A DNA stretch of 64,000 nt, taken from contig JBBAAO010000002.1 of the NCBI GenBank assembly GCA_041658205.1, forward strand, positions 434,001-498,000, written 5' to 3'. Below the pieces are notes generated by a model. It searched no databases. It had not been told where the DNA came from and saw only the letters and a program-made list of their open reading frames with translations. Of this stretch, positions 8,652 to 16,382 are shown one piece after another. Every line of letters starts with the position of its first letter. The first letter of the stretch is position 1. The translations under genes were made by a program, and so were the position numbers. Source of the DNA: Bacteroidota bacterium. Lineage in GTDB: Bacteria; Bacteroidota; Ignavibacteria; UBA10030; UBA8401.

Positions 8652-10124
8652 ATGAGATATAACAAAATCTATTTTAGTATTTTATCGTTTTTTATCATTG
8701 TAGGAATACTTTGGGGTCAAGAACATCCTTCCATCCATCAGCAGGAGTGGGAATTTTATCAAAACAATCCTGATGCGGTACAATCGATTGAACGCTCATT
8801 TTCTCAAACAGAAAAAAAATTTAATAAACCAACTTCAATCCCAAATGCAGTTGTGTACGGCTTCCATCCATATTGGATGAATGGGGCTGAGAGTAATTAC
8901 CAATTCGATTTATTGACACATCTTGCTTATTTTTCCGCTGATGTTGATCCCGCAACAGGAAATTTTTCTTCAACGCATAATTATTCCACTGCAACTGTTA
9001 TTACACAAGCCAAAAATGCTGGACTTAAAGTACATTTAACAATCGTCTGTTTCACCGATCATGCTGTACTGTTTGGAAATCAATCCAGTGTTGACAGATT
9101 AGTGAATAACATAATTGCCAAAGTCAAAGAGCGTAACATCGATGGAGTGAATATCGATTTTGAAAGTATGAACAGCAGCGATAACGCTCCATTTAAAAAG
9201 TTTATCTTACAGCTTGGCGATTCATTAAAAAAACACCAAAAAGAACTTTGTGTAGAATTGTTTGCTGTTGATTGGGACAATACATTTCCTTCTTCGTTCT
9301 TTACGGATGTTGATCCTGTAGTTGATCAATACTTTGTTATGCTCTATGCATATTTTTACAGTAAAAGTCCTACCGCAGGACCAAATGCCCCGATGCGCAA
9401 TTCAACGGCAAGCGGTTACCATGTTCTCAAAAGTATTGATACATATTTAAACAGAGGATGTCCTCCCAAAAAACTGATTGCCGGGTTCCCGTATTATGGC
9501 AACGATTGGCCGGTAGTAAGTAGTGCAAGAATGGCTGCAACAACCGGAACAGGTTCTTCTCGTTTTTATAATGTTGCCAAGAATAATTACCTGGATACAA
9601 TGAAAGCGGAGAATCTTTTTTTCGATGCGACCTATGCTACGCCATGGTATCGTTATCACAATGGAACATCATGGCGTCAAACATGGTATGATGATTCTCT
9701 TTCGCTTGCCATGAAATACGATTCCGTAAAGATACGGAAGCTTTCCGGTGTCGGAATGTGGGCATTAGGGTATGACGGATCAGAACCGGAATTGTGGAAT
9801 CTCTTGCGAAATAAATTTACTACTCCTTTACGTGTAGAAAAAGAAAATACACTTCCGGCACAATTCACACTAAGTCAAAATTATCCCAATCCATTTAATC
9901 CCGGCACGACAATCACCTTTGCCGTACATCATGCTGAGTATGTGAATTTGACTGTGTTCAATTCAATTGGTCAATCAGTGGAAACTCTTTTTTACGGTGT
10001 TGCTGAATCGAACACACCATATACTCTTCATTTTGATAGTAATAACCTCTCCAGCGGGACATACTTTTATCTCCTCCGGTCAGCCTCTTTTCACCTCTCT
10101 CGAAAAATGGTATTGCTGAGATAG
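8652..10124 (+). CDS. Secreted GH18-type glycoside hydrolase with T9SS signal
   Basis: 490 residues. A signal peptide ends near residue 23 (WGQ). Residues ~65-395 form a GH18 TIM barrel: VVYGFHPYWMNG begins strand 1, and the catalytic motif DGVNIDFE lies at 164-171 with E171 as the expected proton donor. Later segments LIAGFPYYGNDW, TPWYRYHNG and GVGMWALGYDG are typical of the YaaH/chitinase-like subgroup. A T9SS module (QNYPNPFNPGTTITF, SGTYFYLL, RKMVLLR) closes the protein. The likely reaction is hydrolysis of beta-1,4-linked N-acetylhexosamine polymers such as chitin or peptidoglycan fragments outside the cell; the exact substrate cannot be read from sequence. It is the last of five consecutive T9SS cargo genes. 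Confidence 0.88.
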   Translation: MRYNKIYFSILSFFIIVGILWGQEHPSIHQQEWEFYQNNPDAVQSIERSFSQTEKKFNKPTSIPNAVVYGFHPYWMNGAESNYQFDLLTHLAYFSADVDPATGNFSSTHNYSTATVITQAKNAGLKVHLTIVCFTDHAVLFGNQSSVDRLVNNIIAKVKERNIDGVNIDFESMNSSDNAPFKKFILQLGDSLKKHQKELCVELFAVDWDNTFPSSFFTDVDPVVDQYFVMLYAYFYSKSPTAGPNAPMRNSTASGYHVLKSIDTYLNRGCPPKKLIAGFPYYGNDWPVVSSARMAATTGTGSSRFYNVAKNNYLDTMKAENLFFDATYATPWYRYHNGTSWRQTWYDDSLSLAMKYDSVKIRKLSGVGMWALGYDGSEPELWNLLRNKFTTPLRVEKENTLPAQFTLSQNYPNPFNPGTTITFAVHHAEYVNLTVFNSIGQSVETLFYGVAESNTPYTLHFDSNNLSSGTYFYLLRSASFHLSRKMVLLR

Positions 10125-10472
10125 ATAGTGCAAGAGGCTACCAATCATGGTAAAACACCACTTCGATATCCTGTTTTTTTTCGATCCTCGTATTCGAACA
10201 GGTGTTCTTGCTTGACAACGTCTCTGAAATAGAATAGATTGCCAGTAGGAAAGAGAATAAAGAGCAGCGTTCGCTCTCTCTAACAAGGACCTCGAGTTTC
10301 CATTTTTACCTCCCGAGCATTGTTAGCTCTCGCGTTGTGTTCTATGCGTCACACGACAGTAGAGTAACAGGTGCCGCACTTCAACCATCGCCTAATCTGA
10401 TATTACTCTAATTTTTTTTATTGAAGAAAAAGTGTACTTCAGGTATTCATACTGTTGCGAAAGGAGGTTGAT
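10125..10472. other. 348-bp intergenic region, no recognised feature
   Basis: No coding sequence, RNA gene or repeat family was recognised. There is a weak imperfect inverted repeat around 10276-10338 (CTAACAAG..CTCG against CGAGCATTGTTAG) that is not followed by a T run. The region must contain the promoter of the HEAT-repeat gene, whose strong ribosome-binding site is at 10460-10467. Confidence 0.5.
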
Positions 10473-11039
10473 ATGAAACGGGAAAAGGTCACCATATGCT
10501 CCGGGGAAAATTATACGCCGTTATGTATTGAACTGCTCATCTCCCGACTTCAGTCATCGATCGGCGTGGAACGGATGAAAGCCCGAACAGCGCTCGTACG
10601 CATTGGCAAGCCTGCTGTTCCATACATAACCACATTATTGTCACACAAAAATGATCTTGTGCGATGGGAAGCGTGTAAATCATTGGAACAAATCAGAGAT
10701 CCGGAGACGGCACGCGCATTGGCTCCGATGATGCTGGATGAGGATATGGATGTTCGTTGGGTAGCGGCAGATGCATTAATAGAACTGGAACAGCATGCCA
10801 TCATTCCCGTATTGGAGATTATCGAAGAGCATTTTGATTCTGTCATACTTCGTGAAGCGGCCCATCATGTTCTGCACACATTAAAAGAGGGGAATCTGTT
10901 GGACAACAAAACAGAAGAAGTACTTCAAGCACTCACCATCAACGGACTTTCATCCAACGCAGCATTTATGGCAAACAATGTACTGGATCATCTTCGCGCC
11001 CAAAAACTAGCAAAACATCATCGGTGGGCAGTTCTATAG
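10473..11039 (+). CDS. HEAT-repeat protein
   Basis: The start is set at ATG 10473 because a near-perfect Shine-Dalgarno AAAGGAGG ends five bases upstream; an in-frame TTG at 10455 overlaps that site. The 188-residue product has no signal peptide or membrane segment. It consists of helical pairs of the HEAT/PBS-lyase type: RMKARTALVRIGKPAVPYI, DLVRWEACKSLEQIRDPETA and DVRWVAADALIELEQHAIIPVL. Such repeats mediate protein-protein contact, and some act with phycobilin lyases or other enzymes. Nothing here indicates a partner. The gene stands alone, converging on the TonB receptor gene with a shared terminator at 11055. Confidence 0.8.
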   Translation: MKREKVTICSGENYTPLCIELLISRLQSSIGVERMKARTALVRIGKPAVPYITTLLSHKNDLVRWEACKSLEQIRDPETARALAPMMLDEDMDVRWVAADALIELEQHAIIPVLEIIEEHFDSVILREAAHHVLHTLKEGNLLDNKTEEVLQALTINGLSSNAAFMANNVLDHLRAQKLAKHHRWAVL

Positions 11040-11054
11040 CAGATTCTCTTGAAA

Positions 11055-11085
11055 AAAATCCGAAGCCGTTACGACTTCGGATTTT
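11055..11085. terminator. Bidirectional terminator between convergent genes
   Basis: AAAATCCGAAG pairs perfectly with CTTCGGATTTT (11 bases) around a nine-base loop. A-rich and T-rich arms on both sides allow it to serve the HEAT-repeat gene (plus) and the TonB receptor gene (minus). Confidence 0.85.
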
Positions 11086-11091
11086 AAGCAT

Positions 11092-13347
11092 TTACATTCT
11101 CCATCTCAATCCAACATACGCCGTTCTTCCGTAAATCGGTCCCCAAATGAGCGAACTGTCAAAATAACTTCCATTCGGATTTGCCGCATCAAGAATCGGG
11201 TTGGACTGTCGAAAATTTAAAAGATTTTCAATTCCAAAATAGACATCAAGCCCTGCGAAAAATGACCGGGTAACTTGCGTATTTGCGAGAATAAAATTCG
11301 GCGATGAACTGCGCGATTGCAATCCCGTGGGATTTGTATCGGTATCCGGCAGACGTTTTTTCCCAAACCATTGCAGAGTCAGATCATACAACATCTGGGC
11401 GTCAGCTTCTTCCTCGCGTTCGGTTGCATAGCCGAAATTGATGAACGCACGATGCTGTGCAACAAAGGGACGCTCTCGCAGCGCACCGTTAATTGTCTGA
11501 CGCACATCGTAAAAACGGTACGCTATACGCGTATCCAATTTTTCAATCGGTTGAATATTTAATTCTACCTGAATACTGTTAGAATACGACTGTCCGCGTA
11601 AATTATAAAAATGTACCTGCTGTGCGTTCGCATCAAGATCCACAACCACTTGTTTATCAAACTCTGTTCTATAGAAATCGACAGCAATAGTTGCCTCGCG
11701 GTAATCCCACAAGAAATAATGTGTTGCGTTCAGACCGAAATTTGATGCAACTTCTGGATCAAGTCCGTACAGCGATTTTGTGTTAGATGGAAGAACGGCC
11801 ACATGTCGTGCACTGGCAAAGTACGCCATGTTTTCGGCAAAAATATTCGTCGTGCGTTGCCCACGTCCTGCAACGGCACGAAAGACCCAATCTTCTTGCG
11901 GAGTATATCGGAGATGCAGCCGCGGTGTAAAGAATGTTCCGAACACGTTATGATTGTCTGCGCGGACACCAGCGATCATCGAAAACTCATCACCGGGTGT
12001 GAACGTGTATTCAAAAAATGCGCCGGGCACCTGTTCAGTCCGTTGATATCGAATGTGTTTGAACGTTTCGTCATAATTGTCATACAAGAAACTCAAACCA
12101 GTTCGGAATTTATGCATCGTATTATCAAAGATCGATTGGTAAATCACATTCATATATCCCGTTTCTTCATTCGCTGCATATTCGTGCGAATTAAAAAAGG
12201 AATTCTGACGATTTCGTGTCAGTGACCATTGGAGTCCAACACTTTGATACTGTTTTTGCGGGAAGACATATCCCGTTTTTCCCCATACACGCAGTTGATC
12301 GCCATTCATTGTAAAAGCATATTCCGTTGGCCGAAGCGCTAACAATGATTTATCAAGATTGTAACCGTGTTTCGTTCCACCTTGTTTTTCATCATCCACG
12401 AATTGAATTCCGAATTGCCCTTCCCATCCAACATGATTTGAAAAATGGAATCGTTGAATGGCGTTGATGGTTTTGTACAATGGCATATCGAGAAAATTAT
12501 CACCATTGCCGTCGATAATTTGCCGTTGTGTGCTTGCGTGCAGCAACGTCATAGATGATAACTCTGCGCTGACCGGGGTGCGAACATTGAGATTTGCTTC
12601 CATTCGCTGTTCTTGATTCCCGAAAAAATTGAAGAAAAATTGTTTCTCGTCTTCATCTTGCGGCTTTCGTAATTCTACATTGATTTGTCCGGTAATTGAT
12701 TCATATCCGTTGGCAACCGAACCGACACCTTTGGAGACCTGGATATTTTCAATCCATGTACCGGGAATGTATGACAAACCCACGTTTGATGTGAGTCCGC
12801 GAATTGCCGGAAGATTTTCCAGTGTAATCTGCGTATATGTTCCGGAAAGTCCCAACATTTCAATCTGTTTTGTTCCGGTGATAGCGTCGGTGAAGGAAAC
12901 ATCAATGGAAGGATTTGTTTCAAAGCTTTCGGACAAATTACAACATGCCGCTTTGAATAATTCTTTTTCCGACATGACCAATGTTTTTTGCGGTGAAAGA
13001 TAATTCACGTATGTACTTTGTCGTTCACCAACAATCTCTACTTCGGCAACTTTATTTGCGTCTGATTTGAGAATAACATTTACTTTTGATTGGTCGTTGA
13101 TTTTCACCGTATCCGAAACATAACCGATGTAACTGACTACCAAAAGACTGCTCGAACCGTTAAGCGGTAACCGAAATACGCCGCTGGTATCTGTAACCGT
13201 TCCGTTGGAAGTGCCCAGCCAATAGACATTCGCTCCGATGATGGGATGAAACATTCCGTCATCTGTTTTTTCCAGCACAATGCCGGTCAATTGCTGTGCA
13301 TTGAGGATGGAAAAAATTGTGATAAATAATAATAATATGGTTTTCAT
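11092..13347 (-). CDS. TonB-dependent receptor, metal-associated
   Basis: The start is placed at 13347, where the signal peptide (MKTILLLF..LNAQ) begins and GGAGAG lies just upstream; an in-frame ATG at 13383 would add 12 unlikely residues. Of ~751 residues, ~20-105 are a carboxypeptidase-regulatory-like beta-sandwich (GANVYWLGTSNGTVTD, VVSYIGYVSDTV). A plug follows (SFETNPSIDVSFTDAITGTKQIEMLGLSG, GVGSVANGYESITGQINV), then an outer-membrane barrel ending YVGLRWRM. It would import a bound ligand using TonB energy. The neighbouring HMA and HYC_CC_PP genes, transcribed in the same direction just upstream, suggest a metal ion or metallophore, with copper the usual association of HMA CxxC proteins. 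That ligand is inference. Confidence 0.87.
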   Translation of the reverse strand: MKTILLLFITIFSILNAQQLTGIVLEKTDDGMFHPIIGANVYWLGTSNGTVTDTSGVFRLPLNGSSSLLVVSYIGYVSDTVKINDQSKVNVILKSDANKVAEVEIVGERQSTYVNYLSPQKTLVMSEKELFKAACCNLSESFETNPSIDVSFTDAITGTKQIEMLGLSGTYTQITLENLPAIRGLTSNVGLSYIPGTWIENIQVSKGVGSVANGYESITGQINVELRKPQDEDEKQFFFNFFGNQEQRMEANLNVRTPVSAELSSMTLLHASTQRQIIDGNGDNFLDMPLYKTINAIQRFHFSNHVGWEGQFGIQFVDDEKQGGTKHGYNLDKSLLALRPTEYAFTMNGDQLRVWGKTGYVFPQKQYQSVGLQWSLTRNRQNSFFNSHEYAANEETGYMNVIYQSIFDNTMHKFRTGLSFLYDNYDETFKHIRYQRTEQVPGAFFEYTFTPGDEFSMIAGVRADNHNVFGTFFTPRLHLRYTPQEDWVFRAVAGRGQRTTNIFAENMAYFASARHVAVLPSNTKSLYGLDPEVASNFGLNATHYFLWDYREATIAVDFYRTEFDKQVVVDLDANAQQVHFYNLRGQSYSNSIQVELNIQPIEKLDTRIAYRFYDVRQTINGALRERPFVAQHRAFINFGYATEREEEADAQMLYDLTLQWFGKKRLPDTDTNPTGLQSRSSSPNFILANTQVTRSFFAGLDVYFGIENLLNFRQSNPILDAANPNGSYFDSSLIWGPIYGRTAYVGLRWRM

Positions 13348-13434
13348 AGTCTCTCCACGTAAATTCATGCATAAAGTTCTCACGACGAAACATGAATTGT
13401 TCCGGCGTTGAAAATTTGAGAATAAACTTTTCCG

Positions 13435-13782
13435 TTAGTGTGTGTTGTCTTCGCCACGGTACAAGCAGCAGCCGGGAAGATTTGTGTACACCGAATCAGC
13501 CGCTGTAAATTTTTCCGTGTCGTGTCCGACGGAAGCAAGGCGCTGCTGAAGGGAATCAAGAGAGATCTTTTCGGAGAGATAGGCAATTTTTAACATCTTC
13601 GAAGTCTTATCCCATTTTGAGAATTTTACTTCTGAGATCTTCATCGCTTTTTCGATGCGTGATTTGCACATGCCGCAGTTTCCTGAAACCTTAAATTCTG
13701 TTTCCTTAACGGTGTCACCTGCGAATGCGAATACTGAAATGATGGAAAGAATGGTGATGAATGTGAATATGTTCGTTTTCAT
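13435..13782 (-). CDS. Exported heavy-metal-associated (HMA) domain protein
   Basis: The ATG at 13782 (TTAGGA upstream) starts a classical signal peptide ending FAFAG, so the longer in-frame start at 13854 is rejected. The 115-residue product carries an HMA ferredoxin-like fold with the metal-binding loop GNCGMCKSRIEKAM (C36 and C39), and a C-terminal GCC motif that could add thiol ligands. Proteins of this type bind soft metals such as Cu(I) and hand them to partners. Here the signal peptide places it in the periplasm. It lies between the HYC_CC_PP gene and the TonB receptor gene on the same strand, a common arrangement in Bacteroidota metal loci. Confidence 0.85.
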   Translation of the reverse strand: MKTNIFTFITILSIISVFAFAGDTVKETEFKVSGNCGMCKSRIEKAMKISEVKFSKWDKTSKMLKIAYLSEKISLDSLQQRLASVGHDTEKFTAADSVYTNLPGCCLYRGEDNTH

Positions 13783-13857
13783 GATTTTTCCTAATTTAAA
13801 ATGATTGATGATTGTGATAGTAAAAAATTCACCGCCAATGGCAGTGCATATCAATCA

Positions 13858-14238
13858 TTAAATACGGAAAACTGAATTCGTAATAGAGAGATCGTTATTG
13901 GGAGGGGGTGAAAAGAATGTAAGAAAGGCTGAGGTAATATTTGAATCATGCAACAGTTGAACAAAGGACATCCCCGGCATAACAACATCGCTGGCGATCA
14001 ATGGTTGAATAATGGTCGTGATGCTTACCTGTTGCGCATCCTCAAGTTGCACGGTAGTGAGTTCTGTGGTGCAGCACTTGTCTGTAGGCATTTCATCGCC
14101 GCAGCCGCATGGATCCTCAGTTGTTGTCGTTGCCAGCATGGTATCGGATTCACCGCCGCAGGTATGAACGATAATGTTCAAACCAACAGTAATGGTCAGA
14201 TATAATGCCAATAAAAATATAATGAAGATGTTTTTCAT
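13858..14238 (-). CDS. HYC_CC_PP family small exported protein
   Basis: 126 residues with an N-terminal hydrophobic segment (~5-24) that is a signal peptide or anchor. It is followed by VHTCGG (H25, C27), CGCG (C44, C46), a CC pair (C55-C56) and, near the C-terminus, SPPPNN. This H-x-C, CC and PP spacing is the hallmark of the HYC_CC_PP family, small cysteine-rich Bacteroidota proteins usually encoded beside metal-related TonB receptors. The His and Cys cluster suggests metal binding in the periplasm. It starts the three-gene minus-strand unit with the HMA protein and the receptor. The biochemical role of the family is not established. Confidence 0.75.
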   Translation of the reverse strand: MKNIFIIFLLALYLTITVGLNIIVHTCGGESDTMLATTTTEDPCGCGDEMPTDKCCTTELTTVQLEDAQQVSITTIIQPLIASDVVMPGMSFVQLLHDSNITSAFLTFFSPPPNNDLSITNSVFRI

Positions 14239-14308
14239 GCTTTGATGCTTAAAAGATACTCAACCGTTATAACAGAAGCTAACGCTTTGTACGTTCCCGC
14301 ATTTTCTA

Positions 14309-14743
14309 TTAATGATGCGGAAGCTGCACTTGTTCATCCGAATGCGGGAAATTCTTCATGGTCAGCACAAAATAATGATATGCTGCTTTCCAGCTCTCTT
14401 CAACTTCGAGTGTGAAGTGTTCTTTTAAGATGTTACGAAGAGCATACAACAACGCTTCACCGAACGAGATGAAATGATGAGGTTCGATTCCGTACGACTG
14501 ATGGATCATGCCCAAATTAAATAGCATTGGCTGTAATTGGCTCTGATCGTTGATGTTCTCTACGGCAACTCGAAGCATTCGCATCAATTTTTTTTGTTGT
14601 TCCTGAAGGTCTCCGCGAAACAGGCGTTTTGCATTTGGTTCGAGTCGAAATAATTCCTGATACAATAAATTCGCAACACGATCCTCATGTGATTCAAGCA
14701 GTGCGAATGTTGTTCGGACAAGTTCTTGCTGTTGTGTTGTCAT
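14309..14743 (-). CDS. Single-domain globin (bacterial hemoglobin)
   Basis: 144 residues, the length of a Vitreoscilla-type hemoglobin, with no reductase domain. The B-C region YQELFRLEPNAKRLFRGD matches the flavohemoglobin/VHb signature. The proximal heme ligand is H81 in GMIHQSYGI, aligned with the F8 His of VHb, followed by FGEALLYALRNIL of the G helix and an H helix with SWKAAYHYF. It probably binds O2 or NO in the cytoplasm. It is downstream of the ferritin-like hairpin gene and the 2-oxoacid:ferredoxin oxidoreductase genes on the same strand. A role in protecting that oxygen-sensitive enzyme is a plausible inference. Confidence 0.85.
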   Translation of the reverse strand: MTTQQQELVRTTFALLESHEDRVANLLYQELFRLEPNAKRLFRGDLQEQQKKLMRMLRVAVENINDQSQLQPMLFNLGMIHQSYGIEPHHFISFGEALLYALRNILKEHFTLEVEESWKAAYHYFVLTMKNFPHSDEQVQLPHH

Positions 14744-14792
14744 AGTAACTCCTTTTTCTAATTCTATTCCGGCGCAATTGGATCAATTATTC

Positions 14793-15023
14793 TTAGACGA
14801 TCGCCTCATCCAACGAGAACTGTTCGTTTACTTCTTCCAATGTCTGTTCCAGGATCAGTCGTTGGCGCTCTTTTTCTTCTATCAATTGATGGATCACCGG
14901 TGTTACGGTCGTATCACCAAGAGAATGGAGTGAACGTTCGTATATTGCTATAGTTTCATTCTCTCGCTCTATAAATTTTTCAATAACTGTTATGACAGAG
15001 GAGAATTCATCAAGTGTTTTCAT
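14793..15023 (-). CDS. Small helical hairpin protein, half-ferritin-like
   Basis: The ATG at 15023 is chosen because GGAGGT lies just before it; the ATG at 15035 overlaps that site. The ~76-residue product is two long amphipathic helices: VIEKFIERENETIAIYERSL and a second beginning VIHQLIEEKERQRLILEQ. The acidic spacing (E..E..IAIYE, then E-E-K-E) resembles one half of a rubrerythrin/ferritin four-helix bundle, like the hairpin subunits that assemble as dimers or pack in encapsulins. The second-helix histidine usual in those families is absent, so iron binding is uncertain. It sits between the oxidoreductase beta-gamma gene (23 bases) and the globin gene (49 bases), likely in one operon. Confidence 0.6.
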   Translation of the reverse strand: MKTLDEFSSVITVIEKFIERENETIAIYERSLHSLGDTTVTPVIHQLIEEKERQRLILEQTLEEVNEQFSLDEAIV

Positions 15024-15046
15024 ACATACCTCCAAACGGCGAGTAT

Positions 15047-16375
15047 TTATATCTTAATAAACGGGATCAATGCTTCGATATCCCTGTGATACGGTAATGA
15101 TTTTTCTTTAAATTTTATATCAATCATTTCCAATAGTGCTTCGTGTGAAACCCATCCTTTAATCATATTCAACGATGCCAGCGCACTTAACGTTGCGCGG
15201 CTTCCGGTGCAAAGTGCACGTAACGGTAAACGTGAGATCTTTCCGGCACACTCAAACTCAGGGAGCGTTTGTTCTGCAATCACAATGGTTTGTGAAGTGC
15301 AACGTAATAGCGTTCCGTTCGACCGTACTTCCTTCAACCCTTCCGGTGAAGCTATAACGACCGCATCCGGTTCGTCAATTCCCGTATAGAGAATCTCTTC
15401 GCTGCTAATGCACAGTTCGGAAAGCGAGAATCCTGATCCTTGCGTAACAGGATTATCATTTTTTTGTGTTGAATGTAATCCGCTTGCGATCGCTGATTTC
15501 ATAAACAGGAACGAAGCGAGCTGTACTTTTTCTCCGGCGGTTCCGGCAAGAACAACACGACGGCTTCCTTTCAGCGGGGATGTAAATTTTGGAGTGATTG
15601 TGTCATCAATCTGTTTCTTCGGTACACCCAATACTTTCTCTTTATACAACGAAGAAAAATCCTTGCGAACAGTCATACTTTCGTTGTCGGAATAATGAAT
15701 TTTTCCGTTGATCGTTTTTCCATCAATTTTATTGAACGGTGTTGCCCATTCCGTGCAGAGTTCAAGGATTTCCACCAGCGCAAATCCTGGATGATTGATC
15801 GCTTCGGCTATGATATCTCCAAGTTGCTTATCCGTTGCTGCTGCTTGTTTTACGAATGTTGCGCCGCAGCTTTTCACAATGGAACAAATGTCCATTGGGG
15901 GAACGATGTTTCCCGCCGGTGTTGTAGGAGTAATAAAATCGAGCGGAGAAAACTGCGAGTGTTGTCCGCCAGTCATTCCATAGAGAAAATTGTTTGCAAG
16001 TAAAACCGTGACATCAATGTTCATCAACGCTGCGTTCACAAGATGGAGCAAACCGATTGTTGCCCCGCCGTCACCGATGACGACAATGGTTTTTAATTTC
16101 GAATCGTTCAATATTCCGTCGGCTAGTTCTATGCCGGTAGCAAATGCTGTAGAACGGCCATGAGTGGTGTGAAATGTGTGCGGCGTCGCAAACAGCGAAT
16201 CAAGAATACCGATACAACCAATGTCGCTAACGATACAGACCTTTTTGGGATCCAGATTTAATGTAAGAAGAGCTTCATCCAGATGGTTCACGTAGTGATG
16301 ATGACCGCATCCTTTACAGAAGGGAAATATCGCTTCTTCTTTTTTATATGTATGCTGTTGTATTGTTTCTTCCAT
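15047..16375 (-). CDS. 2-oxoacid:ferredoxin oxidoreductase, fused beta (TPP) and gamma subunits
   Basis: It converts a 2-oxoacid plus CoA to acyl-CoA, CO2 and reduced ferredoxin together with the alpha subunit encoded upstream. Numbering from the alternative ATG at 16396, the beta part has FCKGCGH near 27, the Mg-TPP motif GDGGATIG at 108-115 and LLANNFLYGMTGGQHS at 133-148. From about residue 275 a second domain follows (RRVVLAGTAGEKVQLASFLF, QGSGFSLSELCISSEEI, DEPDAVVIASPEGLKEV), matching the gamma domain. That domain is normally a separate protein or fused to alpha. The first ATG (16396) overlaps the alpha stop; the ATG at 16375 lies just after it, and neither has a strong Shine-Dalgarno. 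No 4Fe-4S ferredoxin domain is present. Confidence 0.83.
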   Translation of the reverse strand: MEETIQQHTYKKEEAIFPFCKGCGHHHYVNHLDEALLTLNLDPKKVCIVSDIGCIGILDSLFATPHTFHTTHGRSTAFATGIELADGILNDSKLKTIVVIGDGGATIGLLHLVNAALMNIDVTVLLANNFLYGMTGGQHSQFSPLDFITPTTPAGNIVPPMDICSIVKSCGATFVKQAAATDKQLGDIIAEAINHPGFALVEILELCTEWATPFNKIDGKTINGKIHYSDNESMTVRKDFSSLYKEKVLGVPKKQIDDTITPKFTSPLKGSRRVVLAGTAGEKVQLASFLFMKSAIASGLHSTQKNDNPVTQGSGFSLSELCISSEEILYTGIDEPDAVVIASPEGLKEVRSNGTLLRCTSQTIVIAEQTLPEFECAGKISRLPLRALCTGSRATLSALASLNMIKGWVSHEALLEMIDIKFKEKSLPYHRDIEALIPFIKI

Positions 16376-16382
16376 CACATGC

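Noticed and set aside
10276..10338. Inverted repeat as a terminator or small RNA
   Set aside because: The pairing is imperfect, with no T run and no gene ending nearby.
11803..12225. Plus-strand open frame of 140 codons inside the TonB receptor gene
   Set aside because: It is antisense to the clear barrel-coding frame; the translated sequence is rich in Cys, Ser and Lys without a pattern.
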